Assembly (NCBI RefSeq): GCF_020447105.2
Contig: NZ_CP096184.1
Location: 248,001 to 312,000, forward strand
Direction of reading: 5' to 3'
From: Demequina sp. TMPB413
GTDB taxonomy: Bacteria > Actinomycetota > Actinomycetes > Actinomycetales > Demequinaceae
Length of the DNA: 64,000 bases
Below are positions 20,601-27,503 of the stretch, in pieces. Every line of letters begins with the position of its first letter. Within the stretch, counting starts at the first letter, position 1. Position numbers and translations under genes: made by a program. The notes under the pieces are model-generated. The model made no database searches and was not told the origin of the DNA. It was given only the letters and a program-made list of their open reading frames with translations.

Positions 20601-22307
20601 GTCACTGCGGATGGTGACCCGGCCCGGGTGGTCACGCAGGACCTGTCGGGTGGGTCTGATTATCCGAAGGTTGAGGACGAGTTGGCTCCTCCTGCTGCGG
20701 TGACGGAAACGGTGGATGTGTCGGGCCTGTTGCCGGCGTCGTCTTTGGAAGTGTCGTTGTTCATTGATGAGGGCGATGGGGAGAACAACACGACGTCGAC
20801 GGGGGAGATGTTCCTGATTCAGGATGTCTCGGTGGACTTGGCCGGTGCTGAGAGTGCCTCCGCGCGGGCTTCGACGGCGACGGGTCCTGATGGTTTCGTC
20901 TATGACGCTGCGGGTCGGATGGTCTCTCGTGACGTGGACGGTGTGGCCACGAGCTTGACCTGGGATATGACGAGTTCGTTGGTGGAGTCTGACGGTCAGG
21001 GCGGGCATGTGGTCTACGCCTACGACGCGGGTGGGCAAAGGGTGCTGCAGGCGCGGGTTGCCGACGCTGATGGGCCGGGCAGTGCGACGGGGTATGTGGC
21101 GTCGGGGCAGGTTCACGACGCGAACACTGCTACCGCTGGTGGAGTGACTGCGACCAGGTACTACACGTTTGCTGGTTCCACGGTGGCGGTGCGTACCGAC
21201 AACGGTGACCTGTCGTTGATGTTGGGGGACGAGCAGGGGTCCACCAACGTGATGATGCCCGTCACCGTCCAAGAGACGGACGGTAAGTTGGCGTCGGCGA
21301 CGCTGGCCGACGTGGAGGCGGTGACTCGCACCGCCTACACCCCCTATGGGGAGTTGCGTGGTGGGGACAATCTGGCGGTGGATCGGGGTTGGTTGGGTCA
21401 AGTCGAAGACCGTGTCTCTGCTGACGGTGTGTCGGGGACCGGGCTGACGTATTTGAACGCCCGCTACTACGACCCGGCGCTCGGCCGGTTCCTGTCACCG
21501 GACCCGTTGATGAATCCGGGAGACCCCAGAACGTTGGACCCGTACCGTTACGCCGAGAACAACCCGGTGGTGTTCACCGATGCGAGCGGTCTTCGTTCGA
21601 CGTGTGCGTCGTCTGCAAGCAAGGAAATGTCGTGCGCGGGAAGCGCCGCGAACAAGGGTGTCGACTACGTGACTGGCAGCACCAAGGTTGTTCACACGCG
21701 GGCGCCCATCGTGCCGCCGGTCCAACCAAGGCAACCGAAGCAATGGCCAACGTTCACGCCCGCGCAGGCGGGGCCTGACATTGGGGAAGCGTCGAGCTAT
21801 TTTGACACATATGCGAGTGACTACTTCTCGCAGGACCAGCTTAGTGCGATGGACACGATGGCGCCGGACGCGCAATCAATGTACGCGCGCATGTGGGCGG
21901 CCCTGTCTGCAACGCAGATCGAGTATCTGAAGAAGTATCCGGACAAATCAGGCCTGATCAATGCAGCGGTGAACACAGCGGCCATGAACTACATTGACGC
22001 TGAGATTTCCGACGCCGGCGCCACTAACGTATGGATCGTGCATTATTCGATGTGGCGCGAGGGGTATGGCGAAGCCGTCGATCAGGCACCATTGCAGGGT
22101 CTGCGGTGGGCTTCCGAGGCGTACGTTGAGACCGCAAAACTCACATGGTACGGGCGCGGAACCGGACAAGCGCTTGTGAGACAGGCTTGGACGGCGTCGG
22201 ATATTCGGGCTGGCATGAACCTAGGAAATATCCTCTTCGACGGTTACGATCTGGGAGAAGTCGATGATTTCGAGTTCGACTTTGACCCCAAGAATGGAAT
22301 GGGATAG
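14673..22307 (+). CDS. Secreted RHS/YD-repeat polymorphic toxin, full-length
   Basis: A 2544-residue protein. The signal peptide (about 1-35) is followed by a Pro/Ser/Thr linker, a SpvB/TcB-like N-terminal domain (about 380-450; GGFTYSIPVATPPVSAGASP) and a long YD-repeat shell. A beta-sandwich-like insertion interrupts the shell at about 1880-2066. The RHS core closure (about 2260-2308) contains LTYLNARYYDPALGRFLSP and DPYRYAENNPVVFTDASG. After that comes a 236-residue variable tip that I do not recognise (YFDTYASDYFSQDQLSAMD; WIVHYSMWREGYGEAV; acidic end). RHS shells encapsulate the C-terminal toxin and release it by self-cleavage near the core end. Starts at 14673 or 14685 are both possible. 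A lipoprotein gene follows after 2 bases. Confidence 0.93.
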   Translation: MRGNMNRQQHGLWWTAPAAGLTAVLMVVTGVPAGAVVTPEPTPTVEPSASPEPSPGPSTGPSTGASRDDVFEVPATGDVQPDAATDEVPVGGAVGPDGAPLVMDGVVEPASDGAPSVGSTPVPEPSGAESEAAVGAFGAADVIIPTASDEQLTVVASHTLDDLVNAAASATIGQGDSIVVGAAVAPVSDLAEAVYGAEHGGFAASSRPDLVVKSLPRAAEGDSVTVEVTPQLVDGTIPGAAFAAAVSLDEKFGASWIDVAFDASGFANAYGGDYGDRLELMVLPECALTTPEVRGCLVGVPLETRHAVDGVLRAYVPADALDILAVQGRMGATRLVDLGTGELTSGMPTTAGVRTAVVGGGTIIAAVSGADSQAGSFKATDLAPRGTWGVTEPAGGFTYSIPVATPPVSAGASPSVSLNYSSQATDGKTSASNSQAGVVGEGWSAPLNYIERLYKPCTEDGGTTPQLCWDSPYSNAPGEAAYVMSLQGSVQELAYESSTATTATYRAVSDPTLKVTRFFGTAGRAGNGDNDGEYFRVETNDGGVYYFGYNPGGTSEPVNSIAWEPVWANNTGEPGFAGSNVVTDNQAYRFMLDLSVDSIGNATTYSYATDTNKYTASGVTKTYVRDIQLSRIEYGQQFDSSAGTVDAPEAKVEFDLVNRCVEGAQFRDDLSAGVDVSGACAEQPSAANAASYPDVPVDLMCTGTSCNPNQSTPTYFSTVRLNQINTFARDAAGDWVPVETTQLITAFPTTADGSARSLWLDSVYTRGWGDPAISDDDADTFLTKFSGVRLNNRVDWDMTVAANAVPQRPMDRMRISSVFTDLGGRIDVTYAQKNKPETLTGTLSTTLCPQAGKDGADYAAWLAANPLTKTNSSTNSQLCFAVKSGATTSVYHNYVVTKVALVDLVGGQPTETHSYAYGGAPFYARATSLLYAVGSTYDTSTFSSYRGFEVISSHMGDGASSRTTTNQYFRGTDVMMWSFKEHQHFDSNRLQGRLLSSEVTTGSGSDWARVSLTEHYYDMTQLPNPPQFERADVTFERFPHVVDLTWSVTEEPVGDMVNVTEVGRDYDPVTFVPTRVSTMSWLESYAMMTQVQGSLEMQCSATDYASSASPYMVVPVDSRTYDGGCGGQAMTGRVQIGYDGGTPGSTSQSLASGLVTEERSYSTATEFATAKAEYDARGRIVKAWMPNEVGNTSPTVTWAYGQDAAQPELWTTTVTRALGATSTIWSERGHGNTVKVQGATAKDWTHYQYDSLGLMTAGWAAAQWGQPGTPSLAADTPTVMYRYDIYADGPTLRSTPAVVTTAPFVGDTGTSFPAHALTGSTRRSMTFLDGFGRSIEQHAVAPDGSGGRTVTATRYNDLGQVAWSSSAFAAAGSMTVLDPSGATMLVNPALADLATATGYTYDARGRSAATTSLTYGAPLTVDGQPVMTTYAYSGLTSTVTAPNGATTTTTTDVLGRPLTKVIGADSAHSGEASQTTTYEYSTLTAVETLGFQQVTVTDTEGEATVFESNLAGQRTRMVDPNAGTTTYAYDANGQTTQVTSPAGTITMGYDVLGRMVSRTTGGSSSATWDYVEPGEADAATDLGLLRSSSSTTHTSLGDLTTVTSTTYDDLHRPVSSTVTLPSSPAGSPDLLGELSGVSYETTAGYDAIGQPVVTGLPAMGGLGAETVTTGYRLAGSAETLTLSSGGLSTPLVTGVGYSGTGQLVSRAYGNGVSRDYVWDVATRALTGLSASFVTDESGSSQTAFVQKDSFTRDVMGRITTSVNEVPVADGTAADGQVTAECFAYDGFNRLSGAWTVAGTGGASCGAEAPADAVASGWDASTTAYAAEWSYSTGGRITELVKGVGDDAVTNTYAYEDAAHPAAVTQVVSDEPEMIAELPIIVEGVSDDFESNSYSGGTGTRWSGDWVETQDDDSATDDMGLVFVGNGMLHLAGSGVDFGAPGVSRTVDVTGAVSGALNLGVLSGDNTLNSGDILTVRVTADGDPARVVTQDLSGGSDYPKVEDELAPPAAVTETVDVSGLLPASSLEVSLFIDEGDGENNTTSTGEMFLIQDVSVDLAGAESASARASTATGPDGFVYDAAGRMVSRDVDGVATSLTWDMTSSLVESDGQGGHVVYAYDAGGQRVLQARVADADGPGSATGYVASGQVHDANTATAGGVTATRYYTFAGSTVAVRTDNGDLSLMLGDEQGSTNVMMPVTVQETDGKLASATLADVEAVTRTAYTPYGELRGGDNLAVDRGWLGQVEDRVSADGVSGTGLTYLNARYYDPALGRFLSPDPLMNPGDPRTLDPYRYAENNPVVFTDASGLRSTCASSASKEMSCAGSAANKGVDYVTGSTKVVHTRAPIVPPVQPRQPKQWPTFTPAQAGPDIGEASSYFDTYASDYFSQDQLSAMDTMAPDAQSMYARMWAALSATQIEYLKKYPDKSGLINAAVNTAAMNYIDAEISDAGATNVWIVHYSMWREGYGEAVDQAPLQGLRWASEAYVETAKLTWYGRGTGQALVRQAWTASDIRAGMNLGNILFDGYDLGEVDDFEFDFDPKNGMG

Positions 22308-22309
22308 CG

Positions 22310-22762
22310 ATGCCACGGCTATGGGCGGTGCTGGCCGTTCTTCTTCTGTCCTCGTGCGACGCCGGCGATCCTTCCCCGGTGATCCGGAGTTGGTCGTGCG
22401 ACGCAGAAGGCGCCCTCGCGCCGGACTCGGCGACCGAGTGTTGGAGCATTGAGGGCGCCTATGATTCGGCTCGAACGGCACTGGACGCAGCCCTAAGCGC
22501 GCCCGGTGCGGCAGAAGAGTTGAACGCGCTCGGGACGGTTGACGTAGCAGCCGTAACGTGTCCTCGTCCATCGCTTGATTCGTCGGCACTCGCCTTCGAT
22601 TTCCTTTGCGAGGTGGCTGTTCTAGACCCGAATGGTGCAGAGAAGGGATACCTGACCGTTTCGCAGCTTTACGACCAAACAGATCTTGCAGACCTTGAAC
22701 AGGGCCAGAGCATCAACGGCTTTGTACTGAGTTTTGTGCCGAGGCCCGTTTCCGGTAATTGA
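22310..22762 (+). CDS. Small lipoprotein, candidate immunity protein for the main RHS tip
   Basis: A 150-residue protein starting MPRLWAVLAVLLLSSC, a lipoprotein signal with lipobox LLSSC and Cys16 as the lipidation site. The mature part has a few cysteines (WSCD, TECW, TCPR, LCEV) and a beta-rich C-terminus; no family is recognised. It begins 2 bases after the RHS stop, the usual place for an immunity gene. Membrane anchoring would suit protection against a tip acting at or outside the membrane. Function is inferred from position only. Confidence 0.6.
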   Translation: MPRLWAVLAVLLLSSCDAGDPSPVIRSWSCDAEGALAPDSATECWSIEGAYDSARTALDAALSAPGAAEELNALGTVDVAAVTCPRPSLDSSALAFDFLCEVAVLDPNGAEKGYLTVSQLYDQTDLADLEQGQSINGFVLSFVPRPVSGN

Positions 22763-22854
22763 GTTTCTCGGGCGCGAGCCCACCACCTACTGGTGTTTGA
22801 GGGACTGCGGAAAGTGCGTGCGACTCCTTGACCCGAAGCATGGCTCGGTGACCA

Positions 22855-24594
22855 ATGGCGGCGGCGACTGGCGTGACGGAGTCGGTGGATGTGTCGGCCC
22901 TGTTGCCGGCGTCGTCGTTGGAAGTGTCGTTGTTCATTGATGAGGGCGACGGGACGGGTAACACGTCGTCGCCGGGGGAGATGTTCCTGATTCAGGATCT
23001 CTCGGTGGACTTGGCTGGTGCGCCTGCGCCGGCTCCGACGGCGACGGGTCCTGATGGTTTCGTCTATGACGCTGCGGGTCGGATGGTCTCGCGCACGGTG
23101 GATGGTGTGGCCACGGCTCTGTCGTGGGATGTGACGAGTTCTTTGGTGGAGTCGAACGGTCAGGGCGGGCATGTGGTCTACGCCTATGACGCGGGTGGGC
23201 AACGGGTGGTGCAGGTGCGGGTGGCCGACGCTGATGGGCCGGGTAGTGCGACGGCGTATGTAGCGTCGGGGCAGGTTCACGACGCTGACACGGCCACGGT
23301 GGGGCACGTGTCGGCGACGAGGTTCTACACGTTCGCCGGTTCCACTGTTGCGGTGCGCACCGATCATGATGATCAGCTCGCGCTGATGCTCGGGGATGAG
23401 CAGGGCTCCACGTCGGTGATGATGCCCGTGACCGTCACCGCTAGTGGCACTTTGGCGTCGGCGACACTGGCCGACGCCGCCGCCGTGACCCGCACCGCCT
23501 ACACACCGTACGGGGAACTGCGTGGTGGGGACAATCTGGCGGTGGACAGGGGCTGGTTGGGCCAAGTCGAAGACCGCATCTCCGCTGACGGTGCTTCGGG
23601 CACGGGTCTCACGTATCTGAACGCCCGCTACTACGACCCGGCACTCGGCCGGTTCCTCTCACCAGACCCGCTCATGAACCCGGGGGACCCGCGCACGTTG
23701 GACCCCTACCGGTACGCGGACAACAACCCCGTCGTTTTTGTGGACGTGACTGGCCTCAGCCCGTGTGGTTCGTGGCTGGACCGAGTATGGATGGGCATGC
23801 TGGGTAGTTCTTGTGGGTCTTCCCCGGATGGCGCCACGTACACCGGTGCCGTGGCGACGGGTGTCGCGAGCGGGGGCGAGCAGTGGAAGAACGACCAGTT
23901 GCGGGTGTTCACGCCTGCTGGTGGGCAGCAGCTGGCGTCGGACGTCATGCAGTATGGAGCGCAAGCACCGGCAGTATGGACAACCCAGTCTGTCCTGAAC
24001 TCAGGCCAGCAGCTTGCTAGTGCCACCGAGTCGTTCGTGGGGGCGCAACGCTACGACAGTCCCGCGATGGCGAGCAACGCAGCAGAGAGCGCGACGCCTC
24101 TCGTCCTAGACGGCACGAGAAACTACGTCTCGACAATGTATGGGGCGGCGGGCGTTTCATTCAGCGCATTAGGACCCACGACCACCAGCGTCTTCGCCCC
24201 AAAGCCAACGTCGCCTAGTGCTGCGTCGAAGAATGCGCCGCAGCCTAATCGTTCCCCGGGAACCGATTTGGTTCCGTACAAGCCATGGCCGAGCAACGAT
24301 GGATTCTTCGGCCGTCCCCGGGTCACGGTCCTGCGGCCAGGGACTGTTATCGACCGGTACGGATCCGGCATGGGGACGTTTGCGTCGCCTGCCGGTACGC
24401 CATTCAACTCGCGGGGCCTGCCATCTACACGCGCGCTCGACCCGCGCATGACTTTCGTCGTGCAAAGGCGTACTGTCGTGAGAGCGGGAGTTGCAGCACC
24501 TTGGCAGGGTTCGGCGGGCGGCGGGGTCCAATACAAGTTGCCCGCCAGCGTCAATAGCCTGGTGAGGTCGGGGCACCTTAGGATCTATAGATGA
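22855..24594 (+). CDS. Orphan RHS tip cassette 1 with TNT-type NAD glycohydrolase tip
   Basis: A 579-residue open frame with no signal peptide that begins inside the RHS sequence. Residues 6-302 copy the end of the full-length RHS shell, including core closure RYYDPALGRFLSP. A linker of about 130 residues shared with cassette 2 follows (about 303-435). The C-terminus is a TNT domain (about 477-579): WPSNDGFFG, GTVIDRYGSG, SPAGTPF, RAGVAAPW and GGGVQYKLP. TNT domains (CpnT of M. tuberculosis) hydrolyse NAD+. The conserved Gln is Q559. The Tyr-His-x-Tyr motif I expect before VxAG appears as RMTF with Met532 at the His position, so activity should be tested. It probably serves as a donor for tip exchange. 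Confidence 0.85.
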   Translation: MAAATGVTESVDVSALLPASSLEVSLFIDEGDGTGNTSSPGEMFLIQDLSVDLAGAPAPAPTATGPDGFVYDAAGRMVSRTVDGVATALSWDVTSSLVESNGQGGHVVYAYDAGGQRVVQVRVADADGPGSATAYVASGQVHDADTATVGHVSATRFYTFAGSTVAVRTDHDDQLALMLGDEQGSTSVMMPVTVTASGTLASATLADAAAVTRTAYTPYGELRGGDNLAVDRGWLGQVEDRISADGASGTGLTYLNARYYDPALGRFLSPDPLMNPGDPRTLDPYRYADNNPVVFVDVTGLSPCGSWLDRVWMGMLGSSCGSSPDGATYTGAVATGVASGGEQWKNDQLRVFTPAGGQQLASDVMQYGAQAPAVWTTQSVLNSGQQLASATESFVGAQRYDSPAMASNAAESATPLVLDGTRNYVSTMYGAAGVSFSALGPTTTSVFAPKPTSPSAASKNAPQPNRSPGTDLVPYKPWPSNDGFFGRPRVTVLRPGTVIDRYGSGMGTFASPAGTPFNSRGLPSTRALDPRMTFVVQRRTVVRAGVAAPWQGSAGGGVQYKLPASVNSLVRSGHLRIYR

Positions 24595-24902
24595 CGCAGG
24601 TTGATCGGGACGCGGCACTGATGCGAGTCGCCGACGCGAAGTTGTCGGCGATGGGCTTGGCGCGCGATTCCTACTTCGTTGGATCACCAAGGGACGAGAG
24701 ACCCGGCCTGCTCCTCCGGGACGGCGTCTGGACGGCAGGCTACTTCGAGAGGGGTGGCTTCAGCGCGAGTTTCGCAGATCGAGATATGGAGCGCATGCTC
24801 GAGCGGTTCGTCCGCTGGGTGGAGGCGGAGCAAGCATTCACGCGGGCGGCGGTACAGATGAGCGAGCGTCAAGACGAGCGCCGCTCCCAGGATGGCCCCT
24901 AG
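24591..24902 (+). CDS. Candidate immunity protein for the TNT tip
   Basis: A 103-residue acidic, soluble protein whose ATG overlaps the TNT-cassette stop as ATGA. It has a helical N-terminus (DRDAALMRVADAKLSAMGLARDSY), a beta stretch (PGLLLRDGVWTAGYFERGGF) and a long C-terminal helix (MERMLERFVRWVEAEQAFT). No named family is recognised, and it is shorter than the known mycobacterial TNT inhibitor IFT. The assignment rests on tight coupling behind a toxin tip. A cytosolic location fits a toxin that depletes NAD+. Confidence 0.6.
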   Translation: MTQVDRDAALMRVADAKLSAMGLARDSYFVGSPRDERPGLLLRDGVWTAGYFERGGFSASFADRDMERMLERFVRWVEAEQAFTRAAVQMSERQDERRSQDGP

Positions 24903-24970
24903 GCGCCGCAGGACGAGCGGCGAGCCGAACGGCGGGGAAGGCTCGATGAAGCTCCTGTCCCGTCCATGGC

Positions 24971-26500
24971 ATGGCGCTTGTCACGACCACTACGGACCCG
25001 TTGGGGACGGCCGCGTTCAAGATGATCCGTCTTGGCTCGGCACACTCAGGCGAGGTGGCGCAGACTCCGGACGACGAGTACTCGACACTGATCGCGTTGA
25101 GCGGTTGGCCCTCCAGCAGGCCACTGGACCGTTCGGGCCCGGTGCAGGCGCGGGTGGCCGACGCTGATGGGCCGGGTAGTGCGACGGCGTATGTGGCGTC
25201 GGGGCAGGTTCACGACGCTGACACCGCCACCGTGGGGGACGTATCGGCGACTAGGTACTACACGTTCGCTGGTTCCACCGTTGCGGTGCGTACTGATGAT
25301 GGTCAGCTGGCTCTGATGTTGGGGGATGAGCAGGGTTCCACGTCGGTGATGATGCCCGTGACCGTCACCGCTAGTGGCACTTTGGCGTCGGCGACACTGG
25401 CCGACGCCGCCGCCGTGACCCGCACCGCCTACACACCGTACGGGGAACTGCGTGGTGGGGACAATCTGGCGGTTGATCGGGGCTGGTTGGGTCAAGTCGA
25501 AGACCGCATCTCCGCTGACGGTGCTTCGGGCACGGGTCTCACGTATCTGAACGCCCGCTACTACGACCCGGCACTCGGCCGGTTCCTGTCGCCGGACTCG
25601 CTCATGGACCCGGGGGACCCGCGCACGTTGGACCCCTACCGGTACGCGGACAACAACCCCGTCGTTTTTGTGGACGTGACTGGCCTCAGCCCGTGTGGTT
25701 CGTGGCTGGACCGAGTATGGATGGGCATGCTGGGTAGTTCTTGTGGGTCTTCCCCGGATGGCGCCACGTACACCGGTGCCGTGGCGACGGGTGTCGCGAG
25801 CGGGGGCGAGCAGTGGAAGAACGACCAGTTGCGGGTGTTCACGCCTGCTGGTGGGCAGCAACTGGCGTCGGACGTCATGCAGTATGGAGCCCAAGCACCT
25901 GCGGTATGGACAACCCAGTCTGTCCTGAACTCAGGCCAGCAGCTTGCTACTACCACCGAGTCGTTCGTGGGTGCGCAACGCTACGACAGTCCCGCGATGG
26001 CGAGCAACGCAGCAGAAAGCGCGACGCCTCTTGTGCTTGATGGCACGAGAAACTACGTCTCGACAATGTATGGGGCGGCGGGCGTGTCCTTCAGTGGGCT
26101 GGGCCCGGTGGCTTCCACGACGCAATGGGCGCCATCGGCTTACAGTCCGGCAGGCTTGAAAGCGCGCGCATTCACTCAAGGCGGAACTCACACCAATTCC
26201 GTCGTTATCGGGAGAAACATGGACTGGGTCCGCGAGAAGGCGTTGGAGCTCAACGCCGGCATCTACACGGGCACGCCAATTCCCGCATTCGCACGGAAAT
26301 TGATGGTACGCGTGACGCCGACTTTGCTCAAGAGGATCGATCTGGCCCACAACAGGGCCTGGATCAACGCTCAGATGGCGGCGCAGCGCACAATCTACGA
26401 TGTCGGTTCACGACCAGGGACAAACCCAGGGCCGTCGCCGGCGTACGCCATGGAGCGCTACCAAACTCGCAACTACTCTGGATCCATGAGGTATAAGTGA
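24971..26500 (+). CDS. Orphan RHS tip cassette 2 with an unrecognised toxin tip
   Basis: A 509-residue open frame with no signal peptide. Residues 1-50 are a degraded copy of an earlier part of the shell (GSAHSGEVAQ...DEYSTL, matching main-gene positions near 19030-19130). From 25141 the frame jumps to the shell end, including RYYDPALGRFLSP. The linker (about 241-374) is nearly identical to cassette 1. The last about 135 residues are a different tip: VVIGRNMDWVREKALELNAG, LAHNRAWINAQMAAQRTIYDVG and SPAYAMERYQTRNYSG. This GxNMxxV / NxxWIN / SPxYxME pattern reminds me of RHS tips in proteobacteria, but I cannot name its activity. Confidence 0.78.
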   Translation: MALVTTTTDPLGTAAFKMIRLGSAHSGEVAQTPDDEYSTLIALSGWPSSRPLDRSGPVQARVADADGPGSATAYVASGQVHDADTATVGDVSATRYYTFAGSTVAVRTDDGQLALMLGDEQGSTSVMMPVTVTASGTLASATLADAAAVTRTAYTPYGELRGGDNLAVDRGWLGQVEDRISADGASGTGLTYLNARYYDPALGRFLSPDSLMDPGDPRTLDPYRYADNNPVVFVDVTGLSPCGSWLDRVWMGMLGSSCGSSPDGATYTGAVATGVASGGEQWKNDQLRVFTPAGGQQLASDVMQYGAQAPAVWTTQSVLNSGQQLATTTESFVGAQRYDSPAMASNAAESATPLVLDGTRNYVSTMYGAAGVSFSGLGPVASTTQWAPSAYSPAGLKARAFTQGGTHTNSVVIGRNMDWVREKALELNAGIYTGTPIPAFARKLMVRVTPTLLKRIDLAHNRAWINAQMAAQRTIYDVGSRPGTNPGPSPAYAMERYQTRNYSGSMRYK

Positions 26501-26763
26501 TGTTACGATTCCGGATGGTAGGTCGGTCTGGATGGATCCTCCGGAAGCCCATTTACCAGGTCGAGGAGTCGGTGGCAGGCTCCTCGGAGTGGGCCCCGGT
26601 TGGTGAGCTCGATGGTCAGGGCGTTTCCGAAGCGATGGACCCGAATGACTTCGATCGAGACCGCTCGTGGGCTGTCGCCGCCGCGTTTGAGGCTTTCAAA
26701 GCTGGGGACTCCAGATGGGTGTACCCGGGCCATGGCCCGCTGGATGAGCCGCCAGCCGAGTGA
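26500..26763 (+). CDS. Candidate immunity protein for cassette 2
   Basis: An 87-residue acidic protein whose ATG overlaps the cassette 2 stop (TGATG). It begins with a basic beta stretch (MLRFRMVGRSGWILRKPIY), then an acidic helical part (NDFDRDRSWAVAAAFEAFKAGD) and a short tail. No family is recognised. Size, overlap and position mirror the gene behind the TNT cassette, so an immunity role is the simplest reading. Confidence 0.5.
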   Translation: MLRFRMVGRSGWILRKPIYQVEESVAGSSEWAPVGELDGQGVSEAMDPNDFDRDRSWAVAAAFEAFKAGDSRWVYPGHGPLDEPPAE

Positions 26764-27367
26764 AGCATTCGAGGCGCCGAGGGTTGACCGGCGGCGTCAT
26801 CATGGGTTTCAAGCACGCTGCACCCTGCGCCGAACCTTTGGGTCCTCGAAGGGGGAGAAGTCCGCGACGTAGAGCAAGCTATCCGAGCGTCGTCGAGTGA
26901 CGGGCGCGGTCTCGGGGGCCTTGAACCTGGGGGTGTTGTCGGGGGACAACACGTTGAACTCGGGTGACATCATCACGGTGAAGTTCACTGCGGATGGTGA
27001 CCCGGCCCGGGTGGTCACACAGACCCTGTCGGGTGGGTCCGACTATCCGAAGGCTGAGGACGAGTTGGTGCCACCTGCTGCGGTGACGGAGTCGGTGGAT
27101 GTGCCATCCCTGTTGCCGGCGTCGTCGCTCGAGGTGTCGTTGTTCATTGATGAGGGCGATGGGGAGAACAACACGACGTCGTCGGGGAGATGTTCATCAT
27201 TCAAGATCTGTCGGTGGACTTGGCCGGTGCTCCTCCGTCTGCGTCGGCTTCGACGGTGACGGGTCTGGATGGTTTCGTCTATGACGCTGCGGGTCGGATG
27301 ATCTCTCGTGACGTGGACGGTGTGGCCACGGCTCTGTCGTGGGATGTGACGAGTTCTTTGGTGGAGT

Positions 27368-27416
27368 TGACGGCGCTCACTGAAATTCCTCAGTTCTGCT
27401 CACTGAAATTCCCCAC
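27368..27416. repeat. Left end of IS21: terminal and internal repeats
   Basis: Two tandem copies of a GCTCACTGAAATTCC motif (near 27375 and 27398). IS21 elements carry such multiple sites at each end for transposase binding. Confidence 0.8.
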
Positions 27417-27503
27417 TCCGGGTCGCTTCCGCACATAGAAGCGGGCCTTCCTCGATGCTGATGGTCTTCGACCACACACCAGCTCGAGAAAGGCCCTGCT
27501 CCT

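Noticed and set aside
22310-22762. The lipoprotein as a remnant of an RHS gene
   Set aside because: It has its own start, lipobox and no RHS similarity; it is a separate gene.
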